A stretch of 61,495 bases of DNA from JAXDBM01 sp964460245 (GCA_964460245.1 CAYWTL010000004.1:1-61495); one strand, 5' to 3'. Numbered from the stretch's first letter, positions 25,237 through 35,302 are shown. Notes: generated by a model from the letters alone, not told the origin. A program made the numbers and translations.

Positions 25237-26429
25237 TGCCGGGAGCCAAAGCGACGGGTTGCGCAACTTCACCGATACGCATGCAATTACCTCACCGAAA
25301 AAATGCGGGTGCAGCCGCGATCGTGGCGCTGGTCCTGCTGTTGTCGTCCTGCCTTCTGCCCGCCACGCCATTCGATGAGAAGAAGTGGCGGGACCAGGTG
25401 GAATCCGTGAACCCGGCCATTTTGTATTCCCCCCACCAGGGAGACGGAAGGTATTTCAATCCCTGGATGCCCATGCGGAAAGACTTTCTTGATTTTCTGA
25501 TCTGGCAGCTTTCCGCAAAAGCCTCTGATTCTCCGATGGGGGGGGACGAAGCGCCTTGCGTCGTCCCGGGTCTTCAAAGGAGAATCCTGACGGCGCCGGG
25601 CGATTTTATCGCCTGGATCGGTCATGCCACATTTTTGATCCGAATCAGCGGTGAATACTGGATCACCGACCCGGTCTTTTCGAAGCGGGCACTGCTTCCC
25701 AAGCGAAAGGTCCCGCCCGCCCTTTCCCTCGATGAGTTCCTGGCCCTGCCCGGCAGGAAGAACGTGATCCTGTCGCACAATCATTACGATCACCTGGATG
25801 CCGGCAGCCTGAAGCGTCTTCGTGCCGAGACGCGGATCTATGTCCCGCTTGGGCTGAAGAGGCTGGTGAACGATCTGGGGAAAAAGGACGTGGTGGAAAT
25901 GGACTGGTGGCAAAGCGTGTCATGCGGCGAACACTGCAGGGTGGTCTGTCTGCCCGCGCAGCATTGGTCGCGCAGGATCGGACAGGGCACGAATGCCACA
26001 CTTTGGGCGAGTTTTCTTCTCGAGACCGCCAACCGGAGGATCTATTACGGGGGCGACAGCGGTTATTTTGTCGGCTACCGGGAGATCGGACGCCGCTATC
26101 CCGGCATCGATTATGCGCTGCTTCCGGTCACGGCATACGATCCACGCTGGTTCATGCACTACGCCCACATGGATGCCCGGGAGGCGCTGGATGCCTTCCG
26201 TGATTTGGGCGCCCGCTATTTGATTCCGACGCAATGGGGAACCTTTCGGCTTGGAGACGAACCGATCGGTCAGGCGCCGCTGGCGCTGTCCCGAGCCGCC
26301 CAAGCCGCACTTATCGATCCGTCCCGCCTAGCCGTGATGAAGATCGGGCAGTTGCTGCCCCTGGGGAAGGGGGAATCCGGCCCAGAAAGCAGCGGTCGCG
26401 GGGATCTCTTCGATTTCAAGGCTCATTGA
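25236..26429 (+). CDS. Metallo-beta-lactamase-fold lipoprotein (NAPE-PLD-like)
   Basis: About 397 residues from ATG 25236, which overlaps the previous stop (TGATG); ATG 25281 is a shorter alternative just before the signal. The signal ends in a lipobox (VALVLLLSSC), so it is membrane-anchored after export. The MBL metal motif is SHNHYDHLDAGS, with later LPAQHWSRR, YYGGDSGYF and HMDAREA, as in the NAPE-PLD/UlaG-like hydrolases. A phosphodiester or lipid-type substrate is plausible. Last gene of the overlapping set starting at 21119. Confidence 0.85.
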   Translation: MPGAKATGCATSPIRMQLPHRKNAGAAAIVALVLLLSSCLLPATPFDEKKWRDQVESVNPAILYSPHQGDGRYFNPWMPMRKDFLDFLIWQLSAKASDSPMGGDEAPCVVPGLQRRILTAPGDFIAWIGHATFLIRISGEYWITDPVFSKRALLPKRKVPPALSLDEFLALPGRKNVILSHNHYDHLDAGSLKRLRAETRIYVPLGLKRLVNDLGKKDVVEMDWWQSVSCGEHCRVVCLPAQHWSRRIGQGTNATLWASFLLETANRRIYYGGDSGYFVGYREIGRRYPGIDYALLPVTAYDPRWFMHYAHMDAREALDAFRDLGARYLIPTQWGTFRLGDEPIGQAPLALSRAAQAALIDPSRLAVMKIGQLLPLGKGESGPESSGRGDLFDFKAH

Positions 26430-26630
26430 GACCGATCGGTTTCTCTTTCCCCTCGGTTCCCCGCTCACGCCGTCAGAAGCAATTTCTCAGATCTGTGCCT
26501 TCGGAACGAATGTCAGCGGGTCGCGGGGAAGAATGAGAGGGGATGCGCGGCCAGCCGGGTTGTTTCAAGGGGGGGGAGGGTTTCCCTTTTCACCTCCGTT
26601 CCTGCTGGTCCGGGCAATCGCTGCGGCGAC

Positions 26631-27113
26631 CTACCATTCATAGTCTTCCCGGGCATCCAGCGCGGTGTCCCGACTCAACCTCTTGGAGTATTCCGTCAGT
26701 CTGGAACTGATCAGGGCGGCCAGGTTCCTCATGAACAGGTAGCCCATGCGCGGAAACTGATCGAAAAGCTTCAACAGATCGGATCTCCGGAGGTAGATTT
26801 CGTCCGTATTTTCCGCGCAGATCGCCGATGCCGTGTACCGGTAAGGTTCCGCCAGGGCCGACCAGCCGAAGGCCTCACCCCTCAGGGCGGAGTGGATCAT
26901 GACATGGATCGTCGGCGCTTCGAAGTGCTTGACGACGATGTCCACCCTGCCGTTGCGGCACAGGTGCAGCTCGCTTGCCGGTGTGCCCTGCTGACAGCAT
27001 AGGGCCCCTTTTTTGAGGCTTCGTTCGCGGCACAGCGGCAGAATTCTTCTCAGATCTTCGTCTTTCAGGCCGTGAAACAGGTGGAAGGATTTCAATTCCT
27101 GGATGGTGATCAT
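26631..27113 (-). CDS. Cyclic nucleotide-binding (Crp/Fnr-fold) domain protein without HTH
   Basis: 160 residues; the ATG at 27113 has GGGAGG upstream. The domain covers about residues 8-125 (FHLFHGLKDEDLRRILPLCR, FGWSALAEPYRYTASAICAE). The chain ends in a helix and an acidic tail with no DNA-binding domain, so it is a stand-alone sensor or an effector partner, not a transcription factor. No partner is obvious nearby. Confidence 0.82.
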   Translation of the reverse strand: MITIQELKSFHLFHGLKDEDLRRILPLCRERSLKKGALCCQQGTPASELHLCRNGRVDIVVKHFEAPTIHVMIHSALRGEAFGWSALAEPYRYTASAICAENTDEIYLRRSDLLKLFDQFPRMGYLFMRNLAALISSRLTEYSKRLSRDTALDAREDYEW

Positions 27114-27250
27114 ATGCACCTCCCTTTCGAGGTCGCACCAGACGGCTGCGGCTTGAGGCGAAAAAAGAGATGGATGAGTGTTTCCCGGATCTTGGCGCCA
27201 GTTTAAAAGAACGTTTCCGTGGATGTCAAGGCATTCGTTTCAGCGGCGCC

Positions 27251-28141
27251 TCAGCCGCCGGCGCGCCGGCCCCCGATTTCCTGGATCAGCACGCCCCCCA
27301 CGATCAGGCTGAGGCCGATCCAGGTGGCGGCTCGGATCTCCTCCCCCACGACAAAATGGATGACAATCAGAGACAGAAAGGGGGAAAAGTAAACCAGGTG
27401 GCTTACCTCCGCGGTGGTCCGGGAGAGGGAGAGGGCCTTCAACCAGAGGACGAAGGTGATTCCCATCTCGAAGAGGCCCACGTAGGCGGCTCCGGCAATG
27501 CCCTGCCAGGGAAGGCGTTCCGGAGGGGCGGTCAGAAACACGGCGACGAGCGTGTAGAGAAAGCCGAAGCAGAAGTTGAGCAGCAGCTTCACGACCTCGT
27601 CGCGCCGGTCCTTCACGTTCATGATCCAGAAGGCTGCCCAGAGCAGCGAACTCGAAAGGGCGAGGAAAGCCCCGAGGGGGTTGCTGAATCGGAAGCCGAG
27701 CAGATCGCCGCGGGTGGAGATGACGAAAACCCCGAGAAAGCTGACGAGGATTGCCGCCAGGCTCCTCAGGCCGATCCGCTGTCCCAGGACGATCGTGGAC
27801 AGCAGGACGAGCATGATCGGCCAGGTAAAATTCAGCGGCTGGGCCTCTTGGGCGGGCAGAAGGGAATAGGCCTTGAACAGAATGAGGTAATAGAGGAAGG
27901 GATTGATCAGACCGAGCAGCGCCGAACGGAATACCTCACCCCTTGTGCTTTGAAGGACAAGGGAAATTTTGCCCTGGGCCAGGCAGATGCAAAAGAGGAC
28001 CGTCATGGAGACTGCTGCGGCGTAGAGAAGGAGGTGGTAAAACTCCAGGTGGCGCAGCGTGATCTTGAAGGCGGAGGCCACCGTGGACCAGAACAGCACC
28101 GTGAGCAGTGCGTAGATGTAGGCCTGTCTCTGCCTCTCCAT
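27251..28141 (-). CDS. EamA-family (DMT superfamily) transporter
   Basis: About 296 residues from the ATG at 28141 (AGGAG seven bases upstream); a longer frame to 28198 would overlap the upstream stop. Ten hydrophobic segments in two homologous EamA halves, for example AYIYALLTVLFWSTVASAFK and LAAILVSFLGVFVISTRG. Likely exports a metabolite such as an amino acid; the substrate is unknown. Follows the DUF2889 gene in the same direction. Confidence 0.86.
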   Translation of the reverse strand: MERQRQAYIYALLTVLFWSTVASAFKITLRHLEFYHLLLYAAAVSMTVLFCICLAQGKISLVLQSTRGEVFRSALLGLINPFLYYLILFKAYSLLPAQEAQPLNFTWPIMLVLLSTIVLGQRIGLRSLAAILVSFLGVFVISTRGDLLGFRFSNPLGAFLALSSSLLWAAFWIMNVKDRRDEVVKLLLNFCFGFLYTLVAVFLTAPPERLPWQGIAGAAYVGLFEMGITFVLWLKALSLSRTTAEVSHLVYFSPFLSLIVIHFVVGEEIRAATWIGLSLIVGGVLIQEIGGRRAGG

Positions 28142-28194
28142 CGGATTTCTCCTGTTCGACAAGGCCGGCGGAGGCTGCAGCCGGCGGTCAGCGC

Positions 28195-28785
28195 TCAATT
28201 ATCCGAATCGCGCTTCGTATTACCGGCCGGTGCGGGCTTTGCTGTTTCGCACGCTTCGATTTTTTCCTTCAGGAATCGGATCAGTGGCCCTTCCGCGCGC
28301 CACGTCCAACAGGTGTTCAAGAGCATGTTCAGCATGTCCGAAATGAATTGTGGGGATTTCCGCAGTCTGTAGGAGGCGTATCCCTGTATGGCGGAGGGAC
28401 CCATGGCCGTCAAAAGCGCCGCCAGATGGCTGCACCCCCGGCCATTGCCGGCCATGGCCTTTACTTTCGCCGTGAATCCGGACGCAATTCTCAATCCCTT
28501 GACGGCATTCAGGGTGTCCCTGGCTTCCAGACATTCACTGCGCGGAACGGCGGGCATTTCCAGTTCAAGGTCTTCGATCTCCAGGGTGCTTTTGCTGACC
28601 AGAAGCCGGATAATCATTTGGTGCAGGATTCCCGGCGGTTTCTTTTCGCCCGTGGCCAAATGAAATTCCTGCCAGCGGCGGTCCGTCAGGCAGCCCTCCA
28701 CGGTCAGTAGCCGCTTGTCATATTCGTACGTATTCACCTCGATGGTTCGAGTGTGGTACTTTCTTCCCTTCGCTTTTCCAAACAT
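28195..28785 (-). CDS. DUF2889 family protein
   Basis: About 196 residues from the ATG at 28785 (GGAG nine bases upstream; a longer start at 28812 has no ribosome site). Features are YHTRTIEVNTYEYDKRLLTV near the start, LHQMIIRLLVSKSTLEIEDL in the middle, and a conserved GRGCSHLAALL segment. The DUF2889 family is widespread in Deltaproteobacteria and of unknown function. Upstream of the EamA transporter by 54 nt. Confidence 0.78.
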   Translation of the reverse strand: MFGKAKGRKYHTRTIEVNTYEYDKRLLTVEGCLTDRRWQEFHLATGEKKPPGILHQMIIRLLVSKSTLEIEDLELEMPAVPRSECLEARDTLNAVKGLRIASGFTAKVKAMAGNGRGCSHLAALLTAMGPSAIQGYASYRLRKSPQFISDMLNMLLNTCWTWRAEGPLIRFLKEKIEACETAKPAPAGNTKRDSDN

Positions 28786-29013
28786 CCCCGTAATGCTCCG
28801 TTTCCTGTGCATTTTATTTGAAGCGATGCCGGCGCAAGAAATATAGGGGCAACGGCATCACATGTCAATTCAATGTGCGGAAGACCTTTGGCAGACCCGC
28901 CGATGGCGAGACCGGTGATCGCCGGTGTGCACGCGGCCCGCAATCGTTGCCACTGCCGTCCACGGGATTGCCCCGAAGGGCGGTCACGGCAGCATGTAGG
29001 GAGGATCAAGGCT

Positions 29014-30258
29014 TCAGCTGCCCGCGGCCGGCCTCCGTCCGGCGCGGAAATACATCAGCACGGGTGCAAGCGCAAAGAGCGTGAGCACCGAACCGGCGGT
29101 GAAAACACCCGCATAACCCCAGGTCTGGGCAAGGAGACCGCTGGCCAGCGCCGCGAAGCCGGAGACGGTCACCTGCAGGGCGGACTGGAGCGTATAGTCG
29201 GTTCCCGGAGACGCCGCGCGGCAAACATCCATCATCGAGGTGAACAGCGCTACCGTCGACAGGCCGTCGGCGAATTGCTCCACGCAAACGACCGTGTACA
29301 GCGTTGGAGTGTCATGGACGCCTGCCGCGACCAGCAGGTAGCCGGCCAGACCCGCCGCCTGTAGTCCGCCGAACAGCAGCAGGGCGTTTCGGTGTCCCAG
29401 GCGGAGCAGGAAAAGGCCGCCGAGCAGCGCGCCGGCCAGACCCGCCGCCGCGCCGACCACGCCGGTCAGCAGTCCGATGTCCGCGAGCGACAACCCCTGG
29501 TCCGAGAGCAGGGGGCCGATCATGCGCGATGCCAGTGCATCGCCTGACTTGAACACGGCAACCGCGACCAGCCACCAGCCGAGGCCCGGTCGCGACAGGA
29601 AGTCCGAAAACAGGCTGATATAGCCATGCCAGCCGTGCCATTCCGTCCGCTTGACGGCAATTCCTTTCGCGGCCGGCGACTCGCGCATGAACCAGACGGG
29701 CAGCAGGACCGGCACGATCAGCAGCGCGAGTGCGCCGTACGACCGCTGCCATCCAAAGCCCGCGACCAGCCAGAGCAGCAGTCCGCCCCCGACGATCATG
29801 CCGATCTTGTAGCCGATCACCTGCACGCTGTTGCCCAGGCCGCGCAGGCGCGGCGCCAGCCGGCTGACCGCCAGGCCGTCGGTCGCGATATCCTGGGTCG
29901 CGGAGATCAGGTTTAACAGGAACAGGACCGTCATCAGCCCGGCGAAAGACTGCGATACCCAGTGGCCGAAGTCATACGCTGCGACCAGCAGCATCATTCC
30001 GAAGGTCGCCAGATTGAGCGTCAGCAGCCATCGCCGCCGGGTCCAGAACCGGTCCAGGAAGGGCGCCCAGAGGAACTTCAGCGTCCAGGGCAGGGCGAGC
30101 ATCGCCGTGAACCCGATGGCGGGCAGCGAAATGCCGTGCGCACGCAAGAGAGGGGGAAGCGCCTTGCCCAGCAAGCCGGACGGCAAGCCCTGCGCGAAGT
30201 AAAGCATTGCCAGCAGTCCCAGCAGCGGTGCATTCGATATGCCGCGCGCCCTTTTCAT
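29014..30258 (-). CDS. MFS transporter, AmpG-like
   Basis: About 414 residues from the ATG at 30258 (MKRARGISNAPLLGLLAMLY); an in-frame GTG at 30348 would add 30 polar residues and is unlikely. Twelve hydrophobic segments; LPWTLKFLWAPFLDRFW is the characteristic AmpG motif after TM2. AmpG permeases take up anhydro-muropeptides for peptidoglycan recycling; related siderophore or signal transporters exist, so the substrate is a family-based guess. Confidence 0.84.
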   Translation of the reverse strand: MKRARGISNAPLLGLLAMLYFAQGLPSGLLGKALPPLLRAHGISLPAIGFTAMLALPWTLKFLWAPFLDRFWTRRRWLLTLNLATFGMMLLVAAYDFGHWVSQSFAGLMTVLFLLNLISATQDIATDGLAVSRLAPRLRGLGNSVQVIGYKIGMIVGGGLLLWLVAGFGWQRSYGALALLIVPVLLPVWFMRESPAAKGIAVKRTEWHGWHGYISLFSDFLSRPGLGWWLVAVAVFKSGDALASRMIGPLLSDQGLSLADIGLLTGVVGAAAGLAGALLGGLFLLRLGHRNALLLFGGLQAAGLAGYLLVAAGVHDTPTLYTVVCVEQFADGLSTVALFTSMMDVCRAASPGTDYTLQSALQVTVSGFAALASGLLAQTWGYAGVFTAGSVLTLFALAPVLMYFRAGRRPAAGS

Positions 30259-30548
30259 GGTTTGCCGCCCGAAATCGTCATTTTCCTTCCGCGACGCAAA
30301 ACCGCGGCCATCCCCTGCCTTTACGTCGGGAAATTTACCTTTCTCCACGCCGGTTTATTATCCCATCCGCAAGTGTTTGCAAAGCATCTGCTCGTCCATG
30401 CGACCGACTTGCTTTTTCCTGCTTGACGGCAATGTGCCGGCAGATGCGTGTCACGTTAATGCGGGCGGGAATCGCGGCCGTGTGCCGGATGCTCACGGTT
30501 CTCGGGCCTGCCGCCGAAACCAAAGGCGTGATGGATGAGATCATAAAG

Positions 30549-30598
30549 AAAACCCCGCTTCTGTAAGGAAAAGCGGGGTTTTGCGTTTTTCAAAACGC
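30549..30598 (-). terminator. Double hairpin terminator after the outer-membrane protein gene
   Basis: A 12-bp perfect stem (AAAACCCCGCTT at 30549-30560 with 30571-30582) and directly beside it a 7-bp stem (GCGTTTT, TC loop, AAAACGC) at 30583-30598. It lies about 40 nt past the stop of the minus-strand outer-membrane protein gene. The A/T-flanked GC stem can work in both directions. Confidence 0.78.
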
Positions 30599-30640
30599 GC
30601 TGCGTCTGAACCGCCTGTCTGTCATCATTTGAAGAGTTTC

Positions 30641-31351
30641 TTAAAAATGATAGTTCAAGCCGATCGTGACCATGCTCGACTTGATTTCTGTTTCAATGCC
30701 GCGATAATGATCGTAGTAATAATAATCATCGTCATAATCATCGTCGTCCGAAGATGTCATGAAGTACCGGTAAGCGAGATCCACCGAAAAGTTTTGGTTG
30801 AGCTCGAAATTGATCCCCGCCAGGAGCTGCCATGCGAAAGCCGTCTTGTCGTCGCTCACCGAGTAGGTGGACAGAACACCCGATTTTCGGGATGTGGATG
30901 TGGCGGAGATGTCCAAATAGGAAAAACCCACGCCGACGCCCACGAATGGGTGAATTTTTCCCTCGGGGTATTTGGCGATGAAATTGAACAAGAAGCTGTG
31001 CACGTCGGCGTCACCCTCGATCGCCCGGAAATCGGATCCCGATGAGTACAGAACCGTCCGATCGATATCGGGGCCGAAATACTTGTATTCGAATTCGGCG
31101 GCCAGGTATTTCGCGAAGGGCATCGTGTAGCCGAATTTGGCCCCGGCCACCCAGGTATCCTGGATGTCAAGATCGCTCGAGTAAGGGTAATAATGATATC
31201 CCTCCATTTCCATGTCCGAGCCGAACGTATGACCTCCGAAGACGCCGATGTAAAAGGGACCGGCATCCGCCGCAGTGGAATTGCCCGCGGAGGTCAATGC
31301 AAGAAAAACGGACAAAAACAAGACTGCTGCCGAACTGAAAATCTTTTTCAT
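30641..31351 (-). CDS. Outer-membrane beta-barrel protein
   Basis: About 236 residues. The ATG at 31351 has GGAGG nine bases upstream; an ATG six bases earlier is too close to it. A signal peptide (IFSSAAVLFLSVFLALTSAG) is followed by alternating aromatic/polar strands and a C-terminal Phe (TIGLNYHF) typical of barrels inserted by BamA. Near the end there is an Asp/Tyr run (SSDDDDYDDDYYYYDHY), presumably an external loop. Related to the small OmpA/OmpW-like porin superfamily; function unknown. Confidence 0.82.
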   Translation of the reverse strand: MKKIFSSAAVLFLSVFLALTSAGNSTAADAGPFYIGVFGGHTFGSDMEMEGYHYYPYSSDLDIQDTWVAGAKFGYTMPFAKYLAAEFEYKYFGPDIDRTVLYSSGSDFRAIEGDADVHSFLFNFIAKYPEGKIHPFVGVGVGFSYLDISATSTSRKSGVLSTYSVSDDKTAFAWQLLAGINFELNQNFSVDLAYRYFMTSSDDDDYDDDYYYYDHYRGIETEIKSSMVTIGLNYHF

Positions 31352-31556
31352 CGTCATGATCCTCCTTTGCCGGTTTTTCTTCATTCTGGATTGTCTGGAT
31401 TATTCATGGATGACCCGGATCGCGCCCGCTTGCCTTACATGTGCGCCAAACCCGGGAAAAAAGTCAAGAAGTGTTTCAACTACGGAATTTCGGGCCCATG
31501 TTGAAGCGTTCTCCGGTCCGATTCGTGTCTGCTGAACTTTACGCTAATCTGAAAAC

Positions 31557-31585
31557 TTGTGGAAGAATTCGATTCATTGTAAAAT
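31557..31585 (+). promoter_or_regulatory. Sigma-70-type promoter of the alcohol dehydrogenase gene
   Basis: TTGTGG (31557-31562), 17-bp spacer, TAAAAT (31580-31585), 36 nt upstream of the ATG at 31621. A strong AAAGGAGG ribosome site follows at about 31607-31614. Confidence 0.5.
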
Positions 31586-31620
31586 GAGCTTTAAATACGC
31601 TGCTCAGAAAGGAGGTCTTC

Positions 31621-32817
31621 ATGAAGTATCCCGATATCCCGTTCGAGCCTTTTTTTGCCTGGGTCAACCGGCCGAGGGTGATGTACAAGGCCGGTTTGAG
31701 GGAGGAACTGGGGTTCGAGATGGAGAAGCTTGGCGGCACGAAGGTGGCCCTCTTCACCGACCAGGGTCTGGTCCAGGCCGGCGTGGCCGGGATGGTCATC
31801 GAGGCCATTGAGGGTTCCAGCCTGAAGCTGGCCGGCGTCTACGACAGGATCGTTCAGGATGCCCGGATTGACCTAATCAACGAGGGGGCGGCCTTTTACC
31901 GGAAGTGCGGCGCCGACTGCATGGTTGTCGTGGGCGGCGGAAGCGTCATGGACACGGCCAAGGCCGTCAATATCCTGATTGGCGATGGTCTGGACGATTT
32001 CGGCCCCCTGGCCGACCAAGTGGGTCTCTTTGACGGGGCCAGACTCCTGCCGCCGCACATCGCCTTCCCCACGACCGCCGGCACAGGGGCGGAGGTAACC
32101 TATGCGATGGTGGTCCTGAACGACGTGGCGAAGATGAAGGTCGCCGTGGCCCATCCCTACTGCAATCCGGACATCGCCATGCTGGACCCCGATCTGACGG
32201 TGAAGCTTCCCCCGAAGATCACGGCCTTCACGGGAATGGACGCCCTGACCCATGCCATCGAATCGGTGACGTGCATCAGCGCAAACCCCATCTCCGACGG
32301 ATTGGCGATTCATGCCATTCGGCTGATCACGAAGTATCTGCCCCGGGTCATGAAGGATCCGGAAAACGTGGAGGCCCGGGGCTTGCTGCTCATTGCCAGC
32401 ACCATGGCGGGCATGGCCTTCGTCAATTCCTTTACGGGTGGCGTCCACGCGACGGCCCACTCCCTCGGCGCCCTTTATGGGATCCCCCATGGGCTGGCCA
32501 ACAGCATGATGCTGCCCCATGTGATGGAGTTCAACCTGGAGGAAAACCCGGACCGGTTCGTGCTCGTGGCCGACGCCATGGGCATCGATGTGGATCGAAT
32601 GAGTGCGGAAAAAGCCGCCCGGGCGGCCGTGAAGGCGGTCCGGGACCTGCAGCAGACCGTCGGTTTGACGCAGACGCTCAAAGACTTCGGCGTTCCCGAA
32701 GACCGGGAGGCCCTTCAACCGCTGATCGATCTTGCCATGGGGGATTCCCAGCTACCCTACAACCCGAGGTGCCTGGAGGAAGATGACGTTTGCAAGCTGT
32801 ATCTGAAAGCCCGATAA
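31621..32817 (+). CDS. Iron-containing alcohol dehydrogenase
   Basis: 398 residues of the group III metal alcohol dehydrogenase family. NAD-binding GGGSVMDTAKAVNI, PTTAGTGAEVT, and the metal-ligand segments GMDALTHAIES and HSLGALYGIPHGLANS are all present. It would interconvert an alcohol and its aldehyde with NAD(H). With the aldehyde:ferredoxin oxidoreductase downstream it suggests an alcohol-aldehyde-acid route with the two redox steps on different carriers. First gene of a plus-strand set with very strong translation signals. Confidence 0.92.
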   Translation: MKYPDIPFEPFFAWVNRPRVMYKAGLREELGFEMEKLGGTKVALFTDQGLVQAGVAGMVIEAIEGSSLKLAGVYDRIVQDARIDLINEGAAFYRKCGADCMVVVGGGSVMDTAKAVNILIGDGLDDFGPLADQVGLFDGARLLPPHIAFPTTAGTGAEVTYAMVVLNDVAKMKVAVAHPYCNPDIAMLDPDLTVKLPPKITAFTGMDALTHAIESVTCISANPISDGLAIHAIRLITKYLPRVMKDPENVEARGLLLIASTMAGMAFVNSFTGGVHATAHSLGALYGIPHGLANSMMLPHVMEFNLEENPDRFVLVADAMGIDVDRMSAEKAARAAVKAVRDLQQTVGLTQTLKDFGVPEDREALQPLIDLAMGDSQLPYNPRCLEEDDVCKLYLKAR

Positions 32818-32836
32818 ATCAAAAGGAGGAAAAGCC

Positions 32837-33256
32837 ATGAAGTACTGGAAAGACGAGAAGGAACCGGTCAAAGCATTTGTCACCCTCTGGGAAACACTGT
32901 CCAAGGAAGAGGAATTTATCGAGGGCATGAAGAAGGTGAACCAGCTCATCTGGTTCGACTATACCCAGGACGGACCCGACTGTTCGTTCCACGTGGACGG
33001 CCGGGACGGGAAGTTCATCGTCAGCGCGGGCAAGCCCGCCGAGAATCCGGATCTTACCATGAGCCTGTCGGCCGACAACGCGCACCTGTCCTGGGCCAAC
33101 AAGCTCAATCCGGTGATGGCCATTACCCGGGGGCAGATCAAGGTCAAAGGATCGGCTACGGGACTGCTGAAACTGGCGCCCAAACTGAAAAAGGTGGCGG
33201 TGGTCTATGGGGAGGTTCTCAAGGATCTTGGGTGGGGGGACAAGATGACGGCATAG
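32837..33256 (+). CDS. SCP-2 sterol-transfer domain protein
   Basis: 139 residues covering one SCP-2-like domain (FVTLWETLSKEEEFIEGMKK, PDCSFHVDGRDGKFIV, NPVMAITRGQIKVKGSATGL). Such proteins bind hydrophobic ligands or acyl-CoAs. AAAGGAGGAAAAGCC upstream of the ATG is a strong ribosome site, 19 nt after the alcohol dehydrogenase stop, so it is co-expressed. It may hold the hydrophobic substrate of the pathway. Confidence 0.85.
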   Translation: MKYWKDEKEPVKAFVTLWETLSKEEEFIEGMKKVNQLIWFDYTQDGPDCSFHVDGRDGKFIVSAGKPAENPDLTMSLSADNAHLSWANKLNPVMAITRGQIKVKGSATGLLKLAPKLKKVAVVYGEVLKDLGWGDKMTA

Positions 33257-33439
33257 GCCGTTTTCTCGCGAAAGATCCGTTTGCCGTCGCCGGGAATCTC
33301 CGCGGCATGGTTCATTCCGCATCAGAAGTATTAGGGGGGGGGGGGCGGCGACGCGTCTCCCCTCCTTTGCACAACATATTGCGAGTTTTGCCGGACGCCG
33401 GCTCCCAGGCCGTGAATGATTAAACAGGAGGATTGTCCG

Positions 33440-35302
33440 ATGAAAGGGAACACGGGGAAGGTCATCAATGTGGATCTCACGGTCGGCAGTGCGCATATCG
33501 AAACCCTGCCGGAGGAATACTACAAGCAGTACATCGGCGGCAGCGGACTGGCCGCGAAGATTTTCTGGGAGCGGGGACGCTTCGACATTGATCCCCTCGC
33601 GCCCGAGGCCATGCTGATCTTCATGAACGGCCCCTTTGCCGGCCTGCGGATTTCAGGGGCCAGCCGGAACAGCGTGGCCGGGTGTTCGCCGCTGACCGGC
33701 CACTGGGGCGATTCTTCCGGCGGCGGCTATTTCGCCCCGGAGCTCCGGTACGCGGGGTTCGACGGCCTGATCATCACCGGGAAAGCTTCCGGGCCCTCCT
33801 ATCTGTCCATCCAGGACCGTGAGGTTCAGATCCTGTCCGCGAGCGAGTACTGGGGGAAGGGCGCGGAAGAGGTCACGAAGGCCTTGAAGGCCAAACACGG
33901 GAAGGATTACCGCACCCTTGTCATCGGGCCCGCAGCGGAGAACCTGGTCAAATACACCATCATCCTGAACGACGGCCACCACGCGACCGGGCGGGCCGGT
34001 TTCGGCGCCATCATGGGGTCGAAAAATCTCAAGGCCATTGTCATCAAGGCCTCCAAAAAGGACATGGAGGTGGCGAACAAGGCCGGCTACGAAGCCTTCC
34101 GGAAGGATCTCAACACCCGGATCATCGAAGCGCTGCCGGCAACGCTTCTCCATACGGACGGAACAGCGGCAAACCTGACAGGCGGCGTTTATGCCGGCGA
34201 TGTGCCGATCCGGAACTGGACGTCGAACTTCTGGGAAGAGGCGGCGGACGCCCTGGCGGGCAGCACGCTGAGTGAGATGTACCTGACCAAGCGGGGCGCC
34301 TGCGCCTTCTGCGGCATCGCCTGCAAGCGCGTGGTGGAGGTCAAGGAAGGCCCCTTTGCCGTTCCGGAAGGGCCTGGCCCGGAATACGAAACCATGGTCT
34401 CCTTCGGGACCCTCATCGGCTCCATCGACCTGGCCGCCACCTGCAAGGCGGGCCGTCTCTGCAATGACCTGGGCATGGACACCATCTCGGCGGGAGGGAC
34501 CATCGCCTGGGCCATGGAGGCATTCGAGAAGGGGGATCTGACGCTTGCGGACACGGACGGCATCCCCCTGAGGTGGGGGGATATGGAGACGGTGATCGAT
34601 GTGGTTCTGCCCAAGATCGCCAAGAGAGAAGGCAAACTGGGACAGTTGCTGGCCGACGGCAGCGTGGCCGCCGCAAAAAAGATCGGCAAGGGTCTGGAAT
34701 ATACCGTCCACTGCAAGGGTCTGGAGGCGCCCATGCATGATCCGAGAGGCGGCGGGCACGGAATGGCCCTGACCTACGCGATGAGCGCCCGTGGCGCCTG
34801 CCATGTGGCGGACCCCATGCTGTTCGTCGAAATGGGGGCGCGCTACTATCCGGAGATCGGATTCGACTATGTCCTGGAGCCCCGGACGGACGAGATGAAG
34901 CCGGAAGCGGCAGTCGTCTCCATCACCTTCGGCGCTTTGGAGAACAGCGCCTGCTGGTGCGCCTTTGCCGACGCTCTGACCATTGCGGACTGGCTGAACC
35001 TGTTCAACGACGTGGCCGGCTACGGGTGGGACACCGAGGAAATGCTGCGGGCGGGCCTCCGGGTCTTTTACCTGAAAAGGCTCATCAATTGCCGCTTCGG
35101 GCTCACCGCGGAGGATGACAACCTGACGCCGCGGATGCTGGAGCCGGCCAAAGATGGAGAGCCGGAAGGGATCGAGATCAATTTCGAGGGCATGAAATCG
35201 AGATTCTACGAGCTGGTGGGGTTCGATCCCGTCAAAGGCATACCGACAAAGGAAAAACTTGAGGAATACGGCATGGGGGAGGAGGCAAAGAGGGTGTGGT
35301 AA
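33440..35302 (+). CDS. Tungsten-dependent aldehyde:ferredoxin oxidoreductase
   Basis: 620 residues from ATG 33440, which has AGGAGG upstream (an in-frame ATG at 33416 lies before it and is rejected). N-terminal domain with YIGGSGLAAKIFWERG, WGDSSGGGYFAPELRYAGFD and GFGAIMGSKNLKA for the tungstopterin site; a CAFCGIAC cluster motif (C-x2-C-x3-C) and a later SACWCAF supply the [4Fe-4S] ligands. It oxidises aldehydes to acids while reducing ferredoxin, or runs in reverse. Separated by about 180 nt from the SCP-2 gene but in the same direction. Confidence 0.93.
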   Translation: MKGNTGKVINVDLTVGSAHIETLPEEYYKQYIGGSGLAAKIFWERGRFDIDPLAPEAMLIFMNGPFAGLRISGASRNSVAGCSPLTGHWGDSSGGGYFAPELRYAGFDGLIITGKASGPSYLSIQDREVQILSASEYWGKGAEEVTKALKAKHGKDYRTLVIGPAAENLVKYTIILNDGHHATGRAGFGAIMGSKNLKAIVIKASKKDMEVANKAGYEAFRKDLNTRIIEALPATLLHTDGTAANLTGGVYAGDVPIRNWTSNFWEEAADALAGSTLSEMYLTKRGACAFCGIACKRVVEVKEGPFAVPEGPGPEYETMVSFGTLIGSIDLAATCKAGRLCNDLGMDTISAGGTIAWAMEAFEKGDLTLADTDGIPLRWGDMETVIDVVLPKIAKREGKLGQLLADGSVAAAKKIGKGLEYTVHCKGLEAPMHDPRGGGHGMALTYAMSARGACHVADPMLFVEMGARYYPEIGFDYVLEPRTDEMKPEAAVVSITFGALENSACWCAFADALTIADWLNLFNDVAGYGWDTEEMLRAGLRVFYLKRLINCRFGLTAEDDNLTPRMLEPAKDGEPEGIEINFEGMKSRFYELVGFDPVKGIPTKEKLEEYGMGEEAKRVW